Shown in pieces: positions 1 through 8,893 of a stretch of DNA of 64,000 bases. The stretch is from Terrimonas ferruginea DSM 30193. Its GTDB lineage: Bacteria > Bacteroidota > Bacteroidia > Chitinophagales > Chitinophagaceae. The position numbers and the translations under genes are program-made. The notes under the pieces are model-generated. The model made no database searches and was not told the origin of the DNA. It saw only the letters and a program-made list of their open reading frames with translations. The stretch covers positions 62,001 to 126,000 of the forward strand of contig NZ_AUDS01000015.1 of assembly GCF_000425585.1 (NCBI RefSeq). The letters run 5' to 3'. Position 1 is the first letter of the stretch. Every line of letters begins with the position of its first letter.

Positions 1-2528
1 ACGATGTAAAACTTGAATCTACGATGGTCAGCCTGAAAGGGGTGACTATGACTTCCGTTCGTGAAGGACAGGGCAAAGCGCTGAACCAGCAACGGAATGC
101 CGATAATATCAAACAGGTTATTTCTGCCGACCTGATAGGCCGTTATCCGGATCTCAACGTGGCGGAAGCCATGCAGCGTCTCCCGGGCGTGACCATCGGA
201 CGCAATACCAGCGGTGAAGGTTCTACGGTTCAACTTCGTGGTACGCCAGGCAACTTCACCAACATCAACGTGAACGGTGAACAAATCATGGGTACACAGG
301 AAGGCGGACAACGTAACGCTGAACTGGACGTTATTCCGGTGAACGTGCTTGCTTCGATGGAAGTGGTGAAAACATTAACACCCGACCTGGATGGTGACGC
401 CATCGCCGGTGCCATTAACATGAAGTCGCCTACCGCCACTTCGCTGAAAACAAAATTCACGCTCGACGCAGGTTTGGGCTACAACGACCTGCGCGGAAGC
501 CTCAACGGTATCGGTAACGTTACTGCAGGCAAACGTTTTTTTGCCAATGCACAAAATCCTAACGGACGTCTCGGTGTAATGGTAACAGGCAGCTGGTACC
601 GTACCAAAAACGGATACGATGACCAGCGTTCTGAAGTATGGCAGGCAAAAGACTTCGGAGATGGCAAAGGCCAGATTTATTTTCCTACGGATGTGCGCCT
701 GCTCTATGTAGAGAACCTGCGGACACGCCGGGGTGCCTCTGCTACCATTGATTATAATTTCAGCCCCGTTACCAATATCGTGGCCAACGTGATGTACAGC
801 GATCACTTCAATGAACTGACGCGCTACCGCAAACGTACACGTATGCAAACGGCCAATACCACTTACAACCAGACTACCGGTTTGTATACCACCACCCGTG
901 GCCGTGGTTACAATGAGATCAAGGCCGCTACGGAAGATAACAGCAACCTCAACTTCAATATTTCCGGTGAAACAAAAATCGGCCGTGTGAAACTGGATGC
1001 GGGTGTTTTCATGAGCAACTCTTCTTTCGAAAATATTTCAGGCACCTACAATTTCATTACCGGTAATATTGCCCTGGAGATTGCTGATATTCACAGCGAC
1101 TTCCTGAAACCGGGAGGAGTGGACTGGAAAAATAACGCATCACTTTATACCTACAATACAGTAGAACGTGACTACTGGAATACCGAAGGTAAAAACGCGG
1201 TTGGGCGCATCAATGCCTCTCTTCCTTATAAAATCGGCAAGAACTCTGCTACTTTCCAGACCGGTTTCAAAGTGAAGCGCATGCACAATAGCCGCTGGCG
1301 CCCGGAGACCGCACTGGTGAGCAACTATTCCGGTGTGGCCGCAGACGGACGTCTGACCAATTTCACCGGCAAACCTGAAGTATCTGCCGACCTGCTCGAC
1401 GGTAACAACAATTTCGGCCTTGGTGCAGATCGCGACAAAACCATCGCTTTCTTCGAGAACAACCAGAACACACGTTTCACGCAGGATATGGCCGGTACGC
1501 GTAAAATGATCGATACGTATTTCTATGACGCGGTTGAAACCGTTACATCAGGATATGTAATGAACCGTATACAGTTCAACCGCTTCATGTTACTCGGTGG
1601 TCTGCGCGTAGAGAAAACAGACGTGGATTACCAGGGTAATATCGTGGCAGAAGATGCCAACGGTGTTTGGTTGTCTACCACACGCACACGCAAACAAACC
1701 GATTACGTTCGTTTCCTGCCCAACATCCAGGGTAAATATGATCTGAACAAAAGTTCCCTGATCCGCGCGGCACTGACTTATGGTTACTCACGTCCCAATT
1801 TTGTGGACCTGGTACCCGGCCGTGTAACGAGCATCCTGAGCCAGACGGTAACAGACGGCAATCCCGAACTGAAGCCGGCTTTCGCAACTAACGTAGACCT
1901 GATGTATGAAAAATACCTGTCTAACCTGGGTATCCTTTCTGCAGGCCTGTTCTACAAAAAAGTGGAGAAGTTCCAGTATGCCAGTGTTACTACGATCGAA
2001 GGCGATGAGTTCGAAAACGCAAACCTGTACCAGGGTTGGAGACTTTTCCGTACCCTTAACGGTGATGCTGCTGATGTATTTGGTTTGGAATTGAATGCGC
2101 AGGCTAACCTTACGTTCCTGCCTGGTGCACTGAAAGGAATTTCGATTCTGGCCAACTATACTTACACGCATTCAAATGCAGACGCACAATTCCGTAAGGA
2201 TATCCGCCTGCCCGGTCAGGCTACACATACCGCCAACGGATCGCTCTCTTTCGCCTATAAAGGATTCAGCATCCAGGGCAACGTGAACTACAACGGTTCT
2301 TATACTGTAAGCCTTGGCGGAGACGACGACCAGGATGTTATACGTGCTGCACGTGTGCAGATCGATGCCAACACTTCTTACCGCATCAGCAAACGCTTTA
2401 CAGTCTATGCTGAAGCACAGAACCTGACCAACGCTCCGCAGATCGAATACTTCGGTGAACGCAACCGCATTTACAGAAATCAGTACTACTCCTTCTGGGG
2501 TCGTGCAGGTGTGAAGTTCAGATTCTAA
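1..2528 (+). CDS. TonB-dependent receptor, 5' truncated by window edge
   Basis: Outer-membrane active transporter for a large nutrient, probably a carbohydrate given the neighbours. The frame is open from base 3, so the first ATG (24) is internal and the signal peptide plus any carboxypeptidase-like domain lie outside the window. The plug domain occupies roughly the first 150 visible residues (YPDLNVAEAMQRLPGV, then VQLRGTPGNFTNINVNG and DGDAIAGAINMKS), in a style resembling the TonB-Xanth-Caul family rather than SusC, and no SusD gene follows. The rest is beta-barrel, ending in an aromatic residue (KFRF), the usual outer-membrane insertion signal. A terminator follows directly, so it is not obviously co-transcribed with the NagB-like gene. 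The substrate cannot be read from sequence. Confidence 0.93.
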   Translation, partial: DVKLESTMVSLKGVTMTSVREGQGKALNQQRNADNIKQVISADLIGRYPDLNVAEAMQRLPGVTIGRNTSGEGSTVQLRGTPGNFTNINVNGEQIMGTQEGGQRNAELDVIPVNVLASMEVVKTLTPDLDGDAIAGAINMKSPTATSLKTKFTLDAGLGYNDLRGSLNGIGNVTAGKRFFANAQNPNGRLGVMVTGSWYRTKNGYDDQRSEVWQAKDFGDGKGQIYFPTDVRLLYVENLRTRRGASATIDYNFSPVTNIVANVMYSDHFNELTRYRKRTRMQTANTTYNQTTGLYTTTRGRGYNEIKAATEDNSNLNFNISGETKIGRVKLDAGVFMSNSSFENISGTYNFITGNIALEIADIHSDFLKPGGVDWKNNASLYTYNTVERDYWNTEGKNAVGRINASLPYKIGKNSATFQTGFKVKRMHNSRWRPETALVSNYSGVAADGRLTNFTGKPEVSADLLDGNNNFGLGADRDKTIAFFENNQNTRFTQDMAGTRKMIDTYFYDAVETVTSGYVMNRIQFNRFMLLGGLRVEKTDVDYQGNIVAEDANGVWLSTTRTRKQTDYVRFLPNIQGKYDLNKSSLIRAALTYGYSRPNFVDLVPGRVTSILSQTVTDGNPELKPAFATNVDLMYEKYLSNLGILSAGLFYKKVEKFQYASVTTIEGDEFENANLYQGWRLFRTLNGDAADVFGLELNAQANLTFLPGALKGISILANYTYTHSNADAQFRKDIRLPGQATHTANGSLSFAYKGFSIQGNVNYNGSYTVSLGGDDDQDVIRAARVQIDANTSYRISKRFTVYAEAQNLTNAPQIEYFGERNRIYRNQYYSFWGRAGVKFRF

Positions 2529-2536
2529 TATAATCA

Positions 2537-2566
2537 GTCCCGGGAACTCCGGTTCCCGGACTTTTT
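2537..2566 (+). terminator. Rho-independent terminator after the TonB receptor
   Basis: Hairpin CGGGAAC-tccg-GTTCCCG extended by GTC/GAC across a one-base bulge, followed by TTTTT, starting 8 bases after the receptor stop codon. Confidence 0.8.
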
Positions 2567-2731
2567 ACCCGTACGGCCTCGTTGCCGTGCAGAGATATGC
2601 CTATAACGATTCGCTTGCTTATCGACAGTCAACATTCAAAAGTCAACACATTACCCTGAGCAGGTCAACGGGAAAATGTAAATCAATTAACGTGTAAGCA
2701 AGGAATACACGAATAGGAAAAAAAGAATACC

Positions 2732-3514
2732 ATGAGAGATTTTGCAGTAGATCAGTTGAAAGTAAAAGTTTACGGAAGCAGGGAAGAAATGGGAAAAGAT
2801 GCAGCACTCAAAGCTGCTGCCACGATCCGCGAACTATTGCAGCAGCAGGAAGAAGTGAACATCATCTTTGCCGCCGCTGCTTCACAGGAAGAATTTCTGA
2901 AAGTACTGATACAACAACCCGTTGAGTGGAACCGTGTGAATGCTTTCCATATGGACGAGTATACAGGGCTGCCCGCGGGTGCGCCACAATTGTTCGGTTA
3001 TTTTTTAAGAGAACGTTTATTTGACAAAGTTGCTTTCCGCGAAGTATATTATATCGACGGACAGGCAACAGACAAAGCTGCCGAGTGTGCGCGTTATGCC
3101 GCCTTGCTGCAGCAACATCCCGTAGACATTACATGCATGGGTATCGGGGAAAATACCCACCTCGCCTTTAATGATCCGCACGTGGCGCATTTCGACGATC
3201 CGCATGCGGTAAAAATCGTGGACCTCGACGAAGCATGTAAACAGCAACAGGTCAACGAAGGCTGTTTTGCTGCCGTACCCGACGTGCCTTCTTTTGCTTA
3301 TACTTTAACCATTCCCGCATTGCTGGCTGCCCGTTACATTTATTGCATGGTGCCCGGTACGAGCAAAGCACAGGCCGTGTACCATACGCTTACCGATGCC
3401 ATTACTGAATTGTATCCGAGCACCATTCTCCGCAAACACGAACACGCAGAGTTGTTTCTCGACAAGGAAAGTGCGGCGATGTACCTGGAGGAAGGTGTAA
3501 GGCTTAAGGTGTAA
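2732..3514 (+). CDS. NagB-family sugar-phosphate deaminase/isomerase, atypical active site
   Basis: 260 residues, the normal length of glucosamine-6-phosphate deaminase, which converts GlcN6P to Fru6P and ammonia in the cytoplasm. The family signature HMDEYTGL (about residues 73-80) keeps the Asp general base. In the second signature the usual GxDGHIAFNEP reads GENTHLAFNDP (about 139-149): the Asp before the catalytic His is Asn, and the Glu is Asp. The His itself is kept. This points to a paralogue with a changed substrate or reaction rather than ordinary NagB. It is followed by PhyH, TIM-barrel and MurQ genes. The last residues (RLKV) and the TAA stop are encoded by 7-bp NNTAAGG repeat units running into the intergenic element. 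Family assignment is firm, exact activity is not. Confidence 0.85.
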   Translation: MRDFAVDQLKVKVYGSREEMGKDAALKAAATIRELLQQQEEVNIIFAAAASQEEFLKVLIQQPVEWNRVNAFHMDEYTGLPAGAPQLFGYFLRERLFDKVAFREVYYIDGQATDKAAECARYAALLQQHPVDITCMGIGENTHLAFNDPHVAHFDDPHAVKIVDLDEACKQQQVNEGCFAAVPDVPSFAYTLTIPALLAARYIYCMVPGTSKAQAVYHTLTDAITELYPSTILRKHEHAELFLDKESAAMYLEEGVRLKV

Positions 3515-3701
3515 GGCCCGACACTTCGGGCCGAAGCTTCGGCCTAAGGTAAAAACAGCCGTTATAAGTAGTAAGTTTTAAGTAATAGGTGCGAAACCAT
3601 TCACGATTGACGATTGACGATTGACGAATCACGATTGACGATTGACGATTGACGATTGACGATTCACGATTGACGATTCACGATTCACCATTCACAATTC
3701 A
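3496..3701. repeat. Composite heptamer element, copy 1
   Basis: In order: NNTAAGG units (3496-3516, overlapping the end of the NagB-like gene); hairpin GCCCGA-cact-TCGGGC (3516-3531); the palindrome GGCCGAAGCTTCGGCC (3529-3544); one more NNTAAGG unit (3543-3549); AAAACAGCC (3552-3560); NNTAAGT units (3563-3583); then 15 uninterrupted 7-bp units of CGATTGA/CGATTCA type (3597-3701). The array ends six bases before the ATG of the PhyH gene. Each unit holds TGA on one strand or the other depending on its sixth base. Confidence 0.9.
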
Positions 3702-3707
3702 CAACAT

Positions 3708-4616
3708 ATGCAAACAGTTGCGATCAACGGTGACCTTTCACGCTTTCATCAACTGGTATCTGATATGTTCCGCTGGCCCAATTCAAAAGCCGAATGGGAA
3801 CAGTATCGCCTCAGCAAAGAACAAGTTGAATTTTACCGGGAGTATGGTTACGTTAGTAATATCAAACTACTGGAAGAATGGCAGATCGAACGGTTGCTGA
3901 GCGAACTGGCAAACATCGCCGATCCGGCTCACCCGGGAAATGCTTTGTTCTACCAGTTTGCTTCCAATGAATCGGCAGATCCCAATGCCGTTTTGTTTCA
4001 CGCATTAGGTGCCTGGCGCATTACAAAGGGGTTTCATGATATACTGTGGAACCCGGCTTTCGTAATGGCGGCCAGTCAATTGCTCGACGACCGTGCCGTA
4101 CGCTTCTGGCATGATCAGCTTTTTTGCAAACCGGCACTGCACGGTGGAGTAGTGGCCTGGCACCAGGATTATTCTTATTGGACCAGAACAGTGCCGCTGC
4201 AACACCTTACCTGCTGGGTAGGTTTGGATGATGCCACTACCGAAAACGGCTGCCTGTATTATGTACCTTACAGTCAGCATTGGGGCCTGCTCGATAAACC
4301 CGAGCTCGCCGGAGACATGGAAGGACTAATGGATTACCTGACCGATGAACAAAAAACACAGTTCAAGCCCATTCCCATCGAATTGAAAAAAGGACATGCC
4401 AGCTTTCATCATCCGTTGATGGTGCATGGTTCTTATGCTAATAAGTCCGGACACGCACGCCGCGCATTTGTATTGAATGTATTTGCGGACGGCACCGAAT
4501 CCAATTCCGCAGGTGAACTCCTGCCGAACACACCCAATATTGAAAAAGGGCAAAAAATGGAAGGACAGTTTTATCCTTTATTATTTGATCCCGCTATGAC
4601 CGCAACAGCCTTATGA
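3708..4616 (+). CDS. Phytanoyl-CoA dioxygenase (PhyH) family protein
   Basis: 302-residue Fe(II)/2-oxoglutarate-dependent oxygenase of the PhyH superfamily, cytoplasmic. The metal-binding triad is visible: HxD as WHQD (His152, Asp154) and a distal His near 250 (HHPLMVHGS), with an Arg pair just after (HARRAF) suited to bind 2-oxoglutarate. Such enzymes hydroxylate small molecules, and here the neighbours suggest a sugar or sugar-derived substrate, which is inference. Its stop overlaps the start of the next gene by ATGA, so the two are translationally coupled. The ATG at 3708 lies immediately after a 105-bp heptamer array, so its 5' untranslated region is mostly repeat DNA. Confidence 0.85.
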   Translation: MQTVAINGDLSRFHQLVSDMFRWPNSKAEWEQYRLSKEQVEFYREYGYVSNIKLLEEWQIERLLSELANIADPAHPGNALFYQFASNESADPNAVLFHALGAWRITKGFHDILWNPAFVMAASQLLDDRAVRFWHDQLFCKPALHGGVVAWHQDYSYWTRTVPLQHLTCWVGLDDATTENGCLYYVPYSQHWGLLDKPELAGDMEGLMDYLTDEQKTQFKPIPIELKKGHASFHHPLMVHGSYANKSGHARRAFVLNVFADGTESNSAGELLPNTPNIEKGQKMEGQFYPLLFDPAMTATAL

Positions 4617-5452
4617 CGACCATACGCTTTTTTTGTACACGCTGGGGCGCCGCCGGTACCGATTGGTACAAGTGGGCCGCCCAGGTGCGTACCGCAGGAT
4701 ATGAAGGGGTGGAAACGGATGTACCCGTTGCCCGGCAGGAACTGCGCACCATGCTCGATGCACTGAAAGCCGAAGGCCTGCAATGGGTAGGACAACACTG
4801 GCAGACCATGGATGCCGATTTTTCCACGCATAAAACTGCCTACCGCGAACATTTAGATGATCTCATTGCCGCAGGGCCGTTGTATATCAATTCGCATACC
4901 GGCCGTGACTGGTTTTCATTGGAACAAAACGAAGAACTGATCAACCTGGCAACGGAGTTATCCGTACAATCGGGTATAGCCATCTATCATGAAACGCATC
5001 GCGGCCGTTTTGCCTTTGCAGCGCATGTAGCGGCGGATTATATGGAGCGATTGCCTGATCTGCGCTTCACACTCGATATATCACATTGGGTGACGGTGGC
5101 TGAATTCTGGTTGGAAGATCAGTCTGCCACCATCGCCGATGCGATCGAACGCACACGACATGTACACGCGCGTGTTGGCTACACACAGGGACCACAGATC
5201 GCGGACCCGCGTTCACCGGTATACGGAGAAGCGGTAGCCAAACATATTCATTGGTGGGACCGCGTGGTGGCAGCAGCCGTTAAGAGCAAAAGAAAGGAAT
5301 TGATCTTTGTTCCCGAGTTTGGCCCGGCACCTTATATGCCATCCAATCCGAAAGACGGCAACCCGCTGGCAGACCAATGGAACATCAATTGTTACATGAT
5401 GGAGCTGCTGAAGAAAAGATACAACCAGCCATTTCTAAATACAATCTCATGA
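4613..5452 (+). CDS. Sugar phosphate isomerase/epimerase-like TIM-barrel protein
   Basis: 279 residues of the xylose isomerase-like/AP endonuclease 2 TIM-barrel family. Metal ligands expected in this fold are visible: Glu/His in IAIYHETHRGRF, Asp/His in FTLDISHWV, HVHARVGYTQG, and the C-terminal FVPEFGPAPY. Family members isomerise or epimerise sugars or sugar acids using a divalent metal. It overlaps the PhyH gene upstream (ATGA at 4613) and murQ downstream (ATGA at 5449), so PhyH, this gene and murQ form a tightly coupled operon. The reaction is unknown; an epimerase acting on the product of the PhyH step is a reasonable guess. Confidence 0.82.
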   Translation: MTTIRFFCTRWGAAGTDWYKWAAQVRTAGYEGVETDVPVARQELRTMLDALKAEGLQWVGQHWQTMDADFSTHKTAYREHLDDLIAAGPLYINSHTGRDWFSLEQNEELINLATELSVQSGIAIYHETHRGRFAFAAHVAADYMERLPDLRFTLDISHWVTVAEFWLEDQSATIADAIERTRHVHARVGYTQGPQIADPRSPVYGEAVAKHIHWWDRVVAAAVKSKRKELIFVPEFGPAPYMPSNPKDGNPLADQWNINCYMMELLKKRYNQPFLNTIS

Positions 5453-6264
5453 GCAATGCGAAAGTAACAGAGCAACCATCCCGTTACCGTCATCTCGAAC
5501 AGATGAGTACGGAAGAGATTGTACAACATATCAACGAAGAAGACCAGACGGTTGCGCTGGCTGTGCAAAAAGAATTACCGCGTATTGCAAAACTGGCAGA
5601 CGCTGTGGCAACACAATTGCACAACGGCGGCCGTTTGTTTTATATCGGTGCCGGTACAAGCGGCAGGCTCGGTGTGCTTGATGCAAGCGAGTGTCCGCCG
5701 ACTTATGGTGTAGATGCAGGTATTGTCAATGGCCTGATGGCAGGAGGCGATGCTGCTTTGCGTTTCGGTATTGAAGATGCGGAAGATAGCTATGAAACCG
5801 GCTGGCACGACCTGCTGGGTTATGCGATCAGTTCCCGCGATATCGTGATCGGTATTGCGGCAAGCGGCACCACACCTTATGTAGTTGGTGCCCTGGAATC
5901 CTGCCGCAGGACCGGCGTGCCGACAGGCTGTATCGTTTGCAATCCCGGATCGCCGGTAGCCGCACACGCGGATTATCCGGTTGAAGTGATCGTCGGTCCT
6001 GAATTTGTAACGGGCAGCACACGCATGAAAAGCGGCACCGCTCAGAAGATGGTATTGAACATGATCTCAACCGCGGCCATGATCCGCATCGGCCGGGTAA
6101 GGGACAACCAGATGGTACACATGCAGATCAGTAACGATAAACTGACCGACCGCGGTACGCAAATGCTGATGCAACGTTCGGGGCTCACCGATTACGAGGA
6201 AGCAAAAGCATTGCTCTTGAAATATGGCAGCGTACAAGCAGCGATCGACCATTTAAACAACTAA
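5449..6264 (+). CDS. murQ: N-acetylmuramic acid 6-phosphate etherase
   Basis: Cleaves the lactyl ether of MurNAc-6-phosphate to give GlcNAc-6-phosphate and D-lactate, for recycling or use of cell-wall sugar. The ATG at 5449 overlaps the previous stop by ATGA; the open frame extends further upstream but only inside the neighbour. SIS-domain phosphosugar signatures are clear: FYIGAGTSGRLGVLDASECPPTYG near the N-terminus, GIAASGTTPYVVGAL mid-protein, and GSTRMKSGTAQKMVLNM late. At 271 residues it is a little shorter than the Escherichia coli enzyme (about 298), missing some C-terminal helix. Grouping with a NagB-like enzyme and sugar permeases supports an amino-sugar route. No anhydro-MurNAc kinase (AnmK) or deacetylase (NagA) is in the window. 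Confidence 0.93.
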   Translation: MSNAKVTEQPSRYRHLEQMSTEEIVQHINEEDQTVALAVQKELPRIAKLADAVATQLHNGGRLFYIGAGTSGRLGVLDASECPPTYGVDAGIVNGLMAGGDAALRFGIEDAEDSYETGWHDLLGYAISSRDIVIGIAASGTTPYVVGALESCRRTGVPTGCIVCNPGSPVAAHADYPVEVIVGPEFVTGSTRMKSGTAQKMVLNMISTAAMIRIGRVRDNQMVHMQISNDKLTDRGTQMLMQRSGLTDYEEAKALLLKYGSVQAAIDHLNN

Positions 6265-6265
6265 G

Positions 6266-7552
6266 ATGGCCACCACAAACAACGAATTGACAAACAACAA
6301 CGAAGCCCCGGTCCGTAACATCATACTGATCGGCGGTTTCTTTTTTATATTCGGATTTATCTCCTGGATCAACGCCACGCTGATACCTTACCTGAAGATT
6401 GCCTGTGAACTTGAAGAATGGCAGGCCTATCTCGTAACATTTGCCTTCTATATTTCCTATACGGTAATGGCCATTCCGTCCAGCGGCATACTCAAAAGAA
6501 GCGGTATGGTGAAAGGCATGAGCATTGGTCTGGGTACAATGGCGGCGGGCTGTTTATTATTTATTCCCGCAGCGTTGGTACGCAACTACGGCATCTTCCT
6601 GGGAGGATTATTTCTCACGGGTGCCGGACTTACTTTGCTGCAGACGGCCGTTAATCCTTATATCACCCTGTTGGGCCCCGCACGCACAGCGGCACGCCGC
6701 ATCAGTATGATGGGGGTGTGTAATAAAGTGGCGGGCATATTAGCACCGTTGATCATGGGCAGCATCATCCTGAGCAACTCGGAAGGGCTCATTGAACAAC
6801 TGGCGGTGATGGATCCGGCGGCAAAAAAAATAAGACTGGACGAACTGGCGCGTGATGTGATCGTACCTTATTGCATCATTGCCGGTATATTATTGATATT
6901 AGCAATTTTGATCCGCTTTGCGCATTTACCCGAAATCAAACAGGAAGAAGAAACCGTACTACGTTCTGCGGACAAACCTGCACAACCATCTGGTATCACG
7001 TTGGCGATGACAACCGGATTCCTGGCGATTTTCTGCGCAGTGGGAGCGGAAGTATTGGCAGGTGATACCATCGGCAATTACGGATTGTACCAGGGCATCG
7101 ACCTCAATACGTCAAAAACATTAGCCTCGTACACACTTGCCTGCATGATGGTAGGATATATAGCGGGCATACTCGCCATTCCGCGTTTCATTTCACAGCA
7201 AAAAGCATTCTACTGGTCGTCGTGGCTGGGTTTGGGATTGGTGGTGCTGATCCTGGTATTGCCCGGCAAATATTCGATCGTATGTGTGGCTTTGCTGGGT
7301 TTGGGAAATGCGATGCTGTGGCCGGCGATCTGGCCGCAGGCGCTCAGAGGTTTGACAGGCGCGCAGTTGGCACGCGGCTCCGCCGTGCTGATCATGGGTA
7401 TCGCGGGAGGTGCGCTGTTACCACTGTTATATGGATGGCTCACAGGCGTATCCGGTAATCAATTAGCCTATTGGATATTGATTCCGGTGTATGTATTCCT
7501 GATTTATTATAGTTTCACAGGATTGAAACAACCTTCTCCTGTGCGTTCGTAA
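6266..7552 (+). CDS. MFS sugar transporter, FHS (fucose/glucose/N-acetylglucosamine) type
   Basis: 428 residues with about 12 hydrophobic segments; inner-membrane proton symporter. The N-terminal FGFISWINATLIPYLK and the LQTAVNPYITLLGP stretch are typical of the FHS group that includes FucP, GluP and the NagP transporters. It begins one base after the murQ stop, so it is in the same operon. A role in importing the amino sugar handled by murQ and the NagB-like protein is the simplest reading, but specificity is not visible. Confidence 0.88.
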   Translation: MATTNNELTNNNEAPVRNIILIGGFFFIFGFISWINATLIPYLKIACELEEWQAYLVTFAFYISYTVMAIPSSGILKRSGMVKGMSIGLGTMAAGCLLFIPAALVRNYGIFLGGLFLTGAGLTLLQTAVNPYITLLGPARTAARRISMMGVCNKVAGILAPLIMGSIILSNSEGLIEQLAVMDPAAKKIRLDELARDVIVPYCIIAGILLILAILIRFAHLPEIKQEEETVLRSADKPAQPSGITLAMTTGFLAIFCAVGAEVLAGDTIGNYGLYQGIDLNTSKTLASYTLACMMVGYIAGILAIPRFISQQKAFYWSSWLGLGLVVLILVLPGKYSIVCVALLGLGNAMLWPAIWPQALRGLTGAQLARGSAVLIMGIAGGALLPLLYGWLTGVSGNQLAYWILIPVYVFLIYYSFTGLKQPSPVRS

Positions 7553-7570
7553 CTAATTAAACTGCTTTTT

Positions 7571-8863
7571 ATGCAAGAGAAAAAACCGGGAAACTACAGA
7601 TGGGTTGTATGCAGCCTGCTTTTTTTCGCCACAACGATCAACTACCTCGACCGCCAGGTGGTGGGTTATCTCAAACCCACACTGGAGCAGGAGTTTGGCT
7701 GGACCGAAACGGATTACAGCCACATCGTAATGGCCTTCACCGCGGCTTATGCCGGCGGTCTGTTATTATTTGGCCGGTTGATCGACCGCATCGGCAGTAA
7801 GATCGGTTATACCGTATCGATTACCTTGTGGAGTATTGCCGCAATGGCGCATGCATTGGTACGCACTACTTTTGGTTTTGGATTCGTGCGTGCTTTGCTC
7901 GGACTGGGAGAGTCGGGTAATTTTCCTGCTGCTGTTAAAACAGTAACGGAATGGTTTCCGAAAAAAGAAAGAGCACTCGCCACAGGATTTTTCGATTCGG
8001 GATCGAATATCGGTGCATTACTGGCACCCGTGATCATTCCGCTTTTATTGAGCGCTTACGGCTGGCAGGCAGCCTTCATCATTACCGGTGCTATCGGATT
8101 TTTATGGCTGATAGCCTGGCGTTTCTTTTACGAGATACCGGAGAAACACCGCAAGCTCAAAGCAGAAGAACTGGCTTATATCCGTAGCGATAACGAGGCA
8201 GAACCGGAGACAGATACACCGGAGGCACCGGTGAAATGGTTCCGTTTGTTCGGCATGAAACAAACATGGGCGTTTATCATTGGTAAATTTTTCACCGATC
8301 CTATCTGGTACTTCTTTGCCTTCTGGTTGCCTTCCTATTTCTCCAGTACATTTCATTTGGATCTGAAGAAACCGAACCTTCCGCTGATCCTTGTTTATTT
8401 CGGTGCCACAATCGGCGCAGTAGGCGGGGGGTATCTATCTTCCAAACTTATCAAAAAAGGCTGGCCTGTTTATAAAGCACGCAAGATCGCGTTGTTTGTT
8501 TCTGCGTTAGCCGTGTTACCGATTATCGCTACACGTTATACGGATGATATGTGGACGGTGGTTGCGCTGATCGCTTTAGCCATTGCCGGCAATGCTGCGT
8601 GGAGTGCCAACATCTTTACCATCGTGTCGGATATGATGCCAAAGAAAGCGGTAAGTTCCGTGATCGGTATCGGCGGAATGGCCGGTGCTGTTGGTGGTGT
8701 GCTGTTCCCCATGATGATCGGCGGTATCCTCGATTATTACAAGTCGATCAACAACATCACGGCCGGGTATAATATTATTTTTATTTTCTGCGGGCTGTCC
8801 TTTTTACTTGCTTGGTTATTGATCCATTGGGTGACGCCGAAGATGAAGCCGGCTAAGTTCTGA
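7571..8863 (+). CDS. MFS transporter, anion:cation symporter (ExuT hexuronate-like)
   Basis: 430 residues, about 12 membrane segments. The opening RWVVCSLLFFATTINYLDRQVVGYL and the RALLGLGESGNFPAAVKTVTEWFPKKERALATG stretch are hallmarks of the ACS family that includes ExuT (galacturonate/glucuronate). It sits 18 bases after the FHS transporter. Two different sugar permeases in a row suggest the operon takes up both a neutral or amino sugar and a sugar acid. The uxuA genes at 24807 and 43232 could use hexuronate imported here, although they are not linked transcriptionally. Confidence 0.85.
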   Translation: MQEKKPGNYRWVVCSLLFFATTINYLDRQVVGYLKPTLEQEFGWTETDYSHIVMAFTAAYAGGLLLFGRLIDRIGSKIGYTVSITLWSIAAMAHALVRTTFGFGFVRALLGLGESGNFPAAVKTVTEWFPKKERALATGFFDSGSNIGALLAPVIIPLLLSAYGWQAAFIITGAIGFLWLIAWRFFYEIPEKHRKLKAEELAYIRSDNEAEPETDTPEAPVKWFRLFGMKQTWAFIIGKFFTDPIWYFFAFWLPSYFSSTFHLDLKKPNLPLILVYFGATIGAVGGGYLSSKLIKKGWPVYKARKIALFVSALAVLPIIATRYTDDMWTVVALIALAIAGNAAWSANIFTIVSDMMPKKAVSSVIGIGGMAGAVGGVLFPMMIGGILDYYKSINNITAGYNIIFIFCGLSFLLAWLLIHWVTPKMKPAKF

Positions 8864-8893
8864 TTTGATTTTTCGGATTTTAAATATAGTTGT

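Noticed and set aside
375-848. 157-codon minus-strand frame inside the TonB receptor
   Set aside because: Complement of a well-supported gene with no independent support.
3597-3701. CRISPR array
   Set aside because: The 7-bp units are contiguous without spacers and no cas genes are present.
3649-3900. Plus-strand open frame beginning MTIDDSRLTIHDSPFTIHN
   Set aside because: It starts inside the heptamer array and then overlaps the PhyH gene in another frame; the repeated peptide is only translated repeat.
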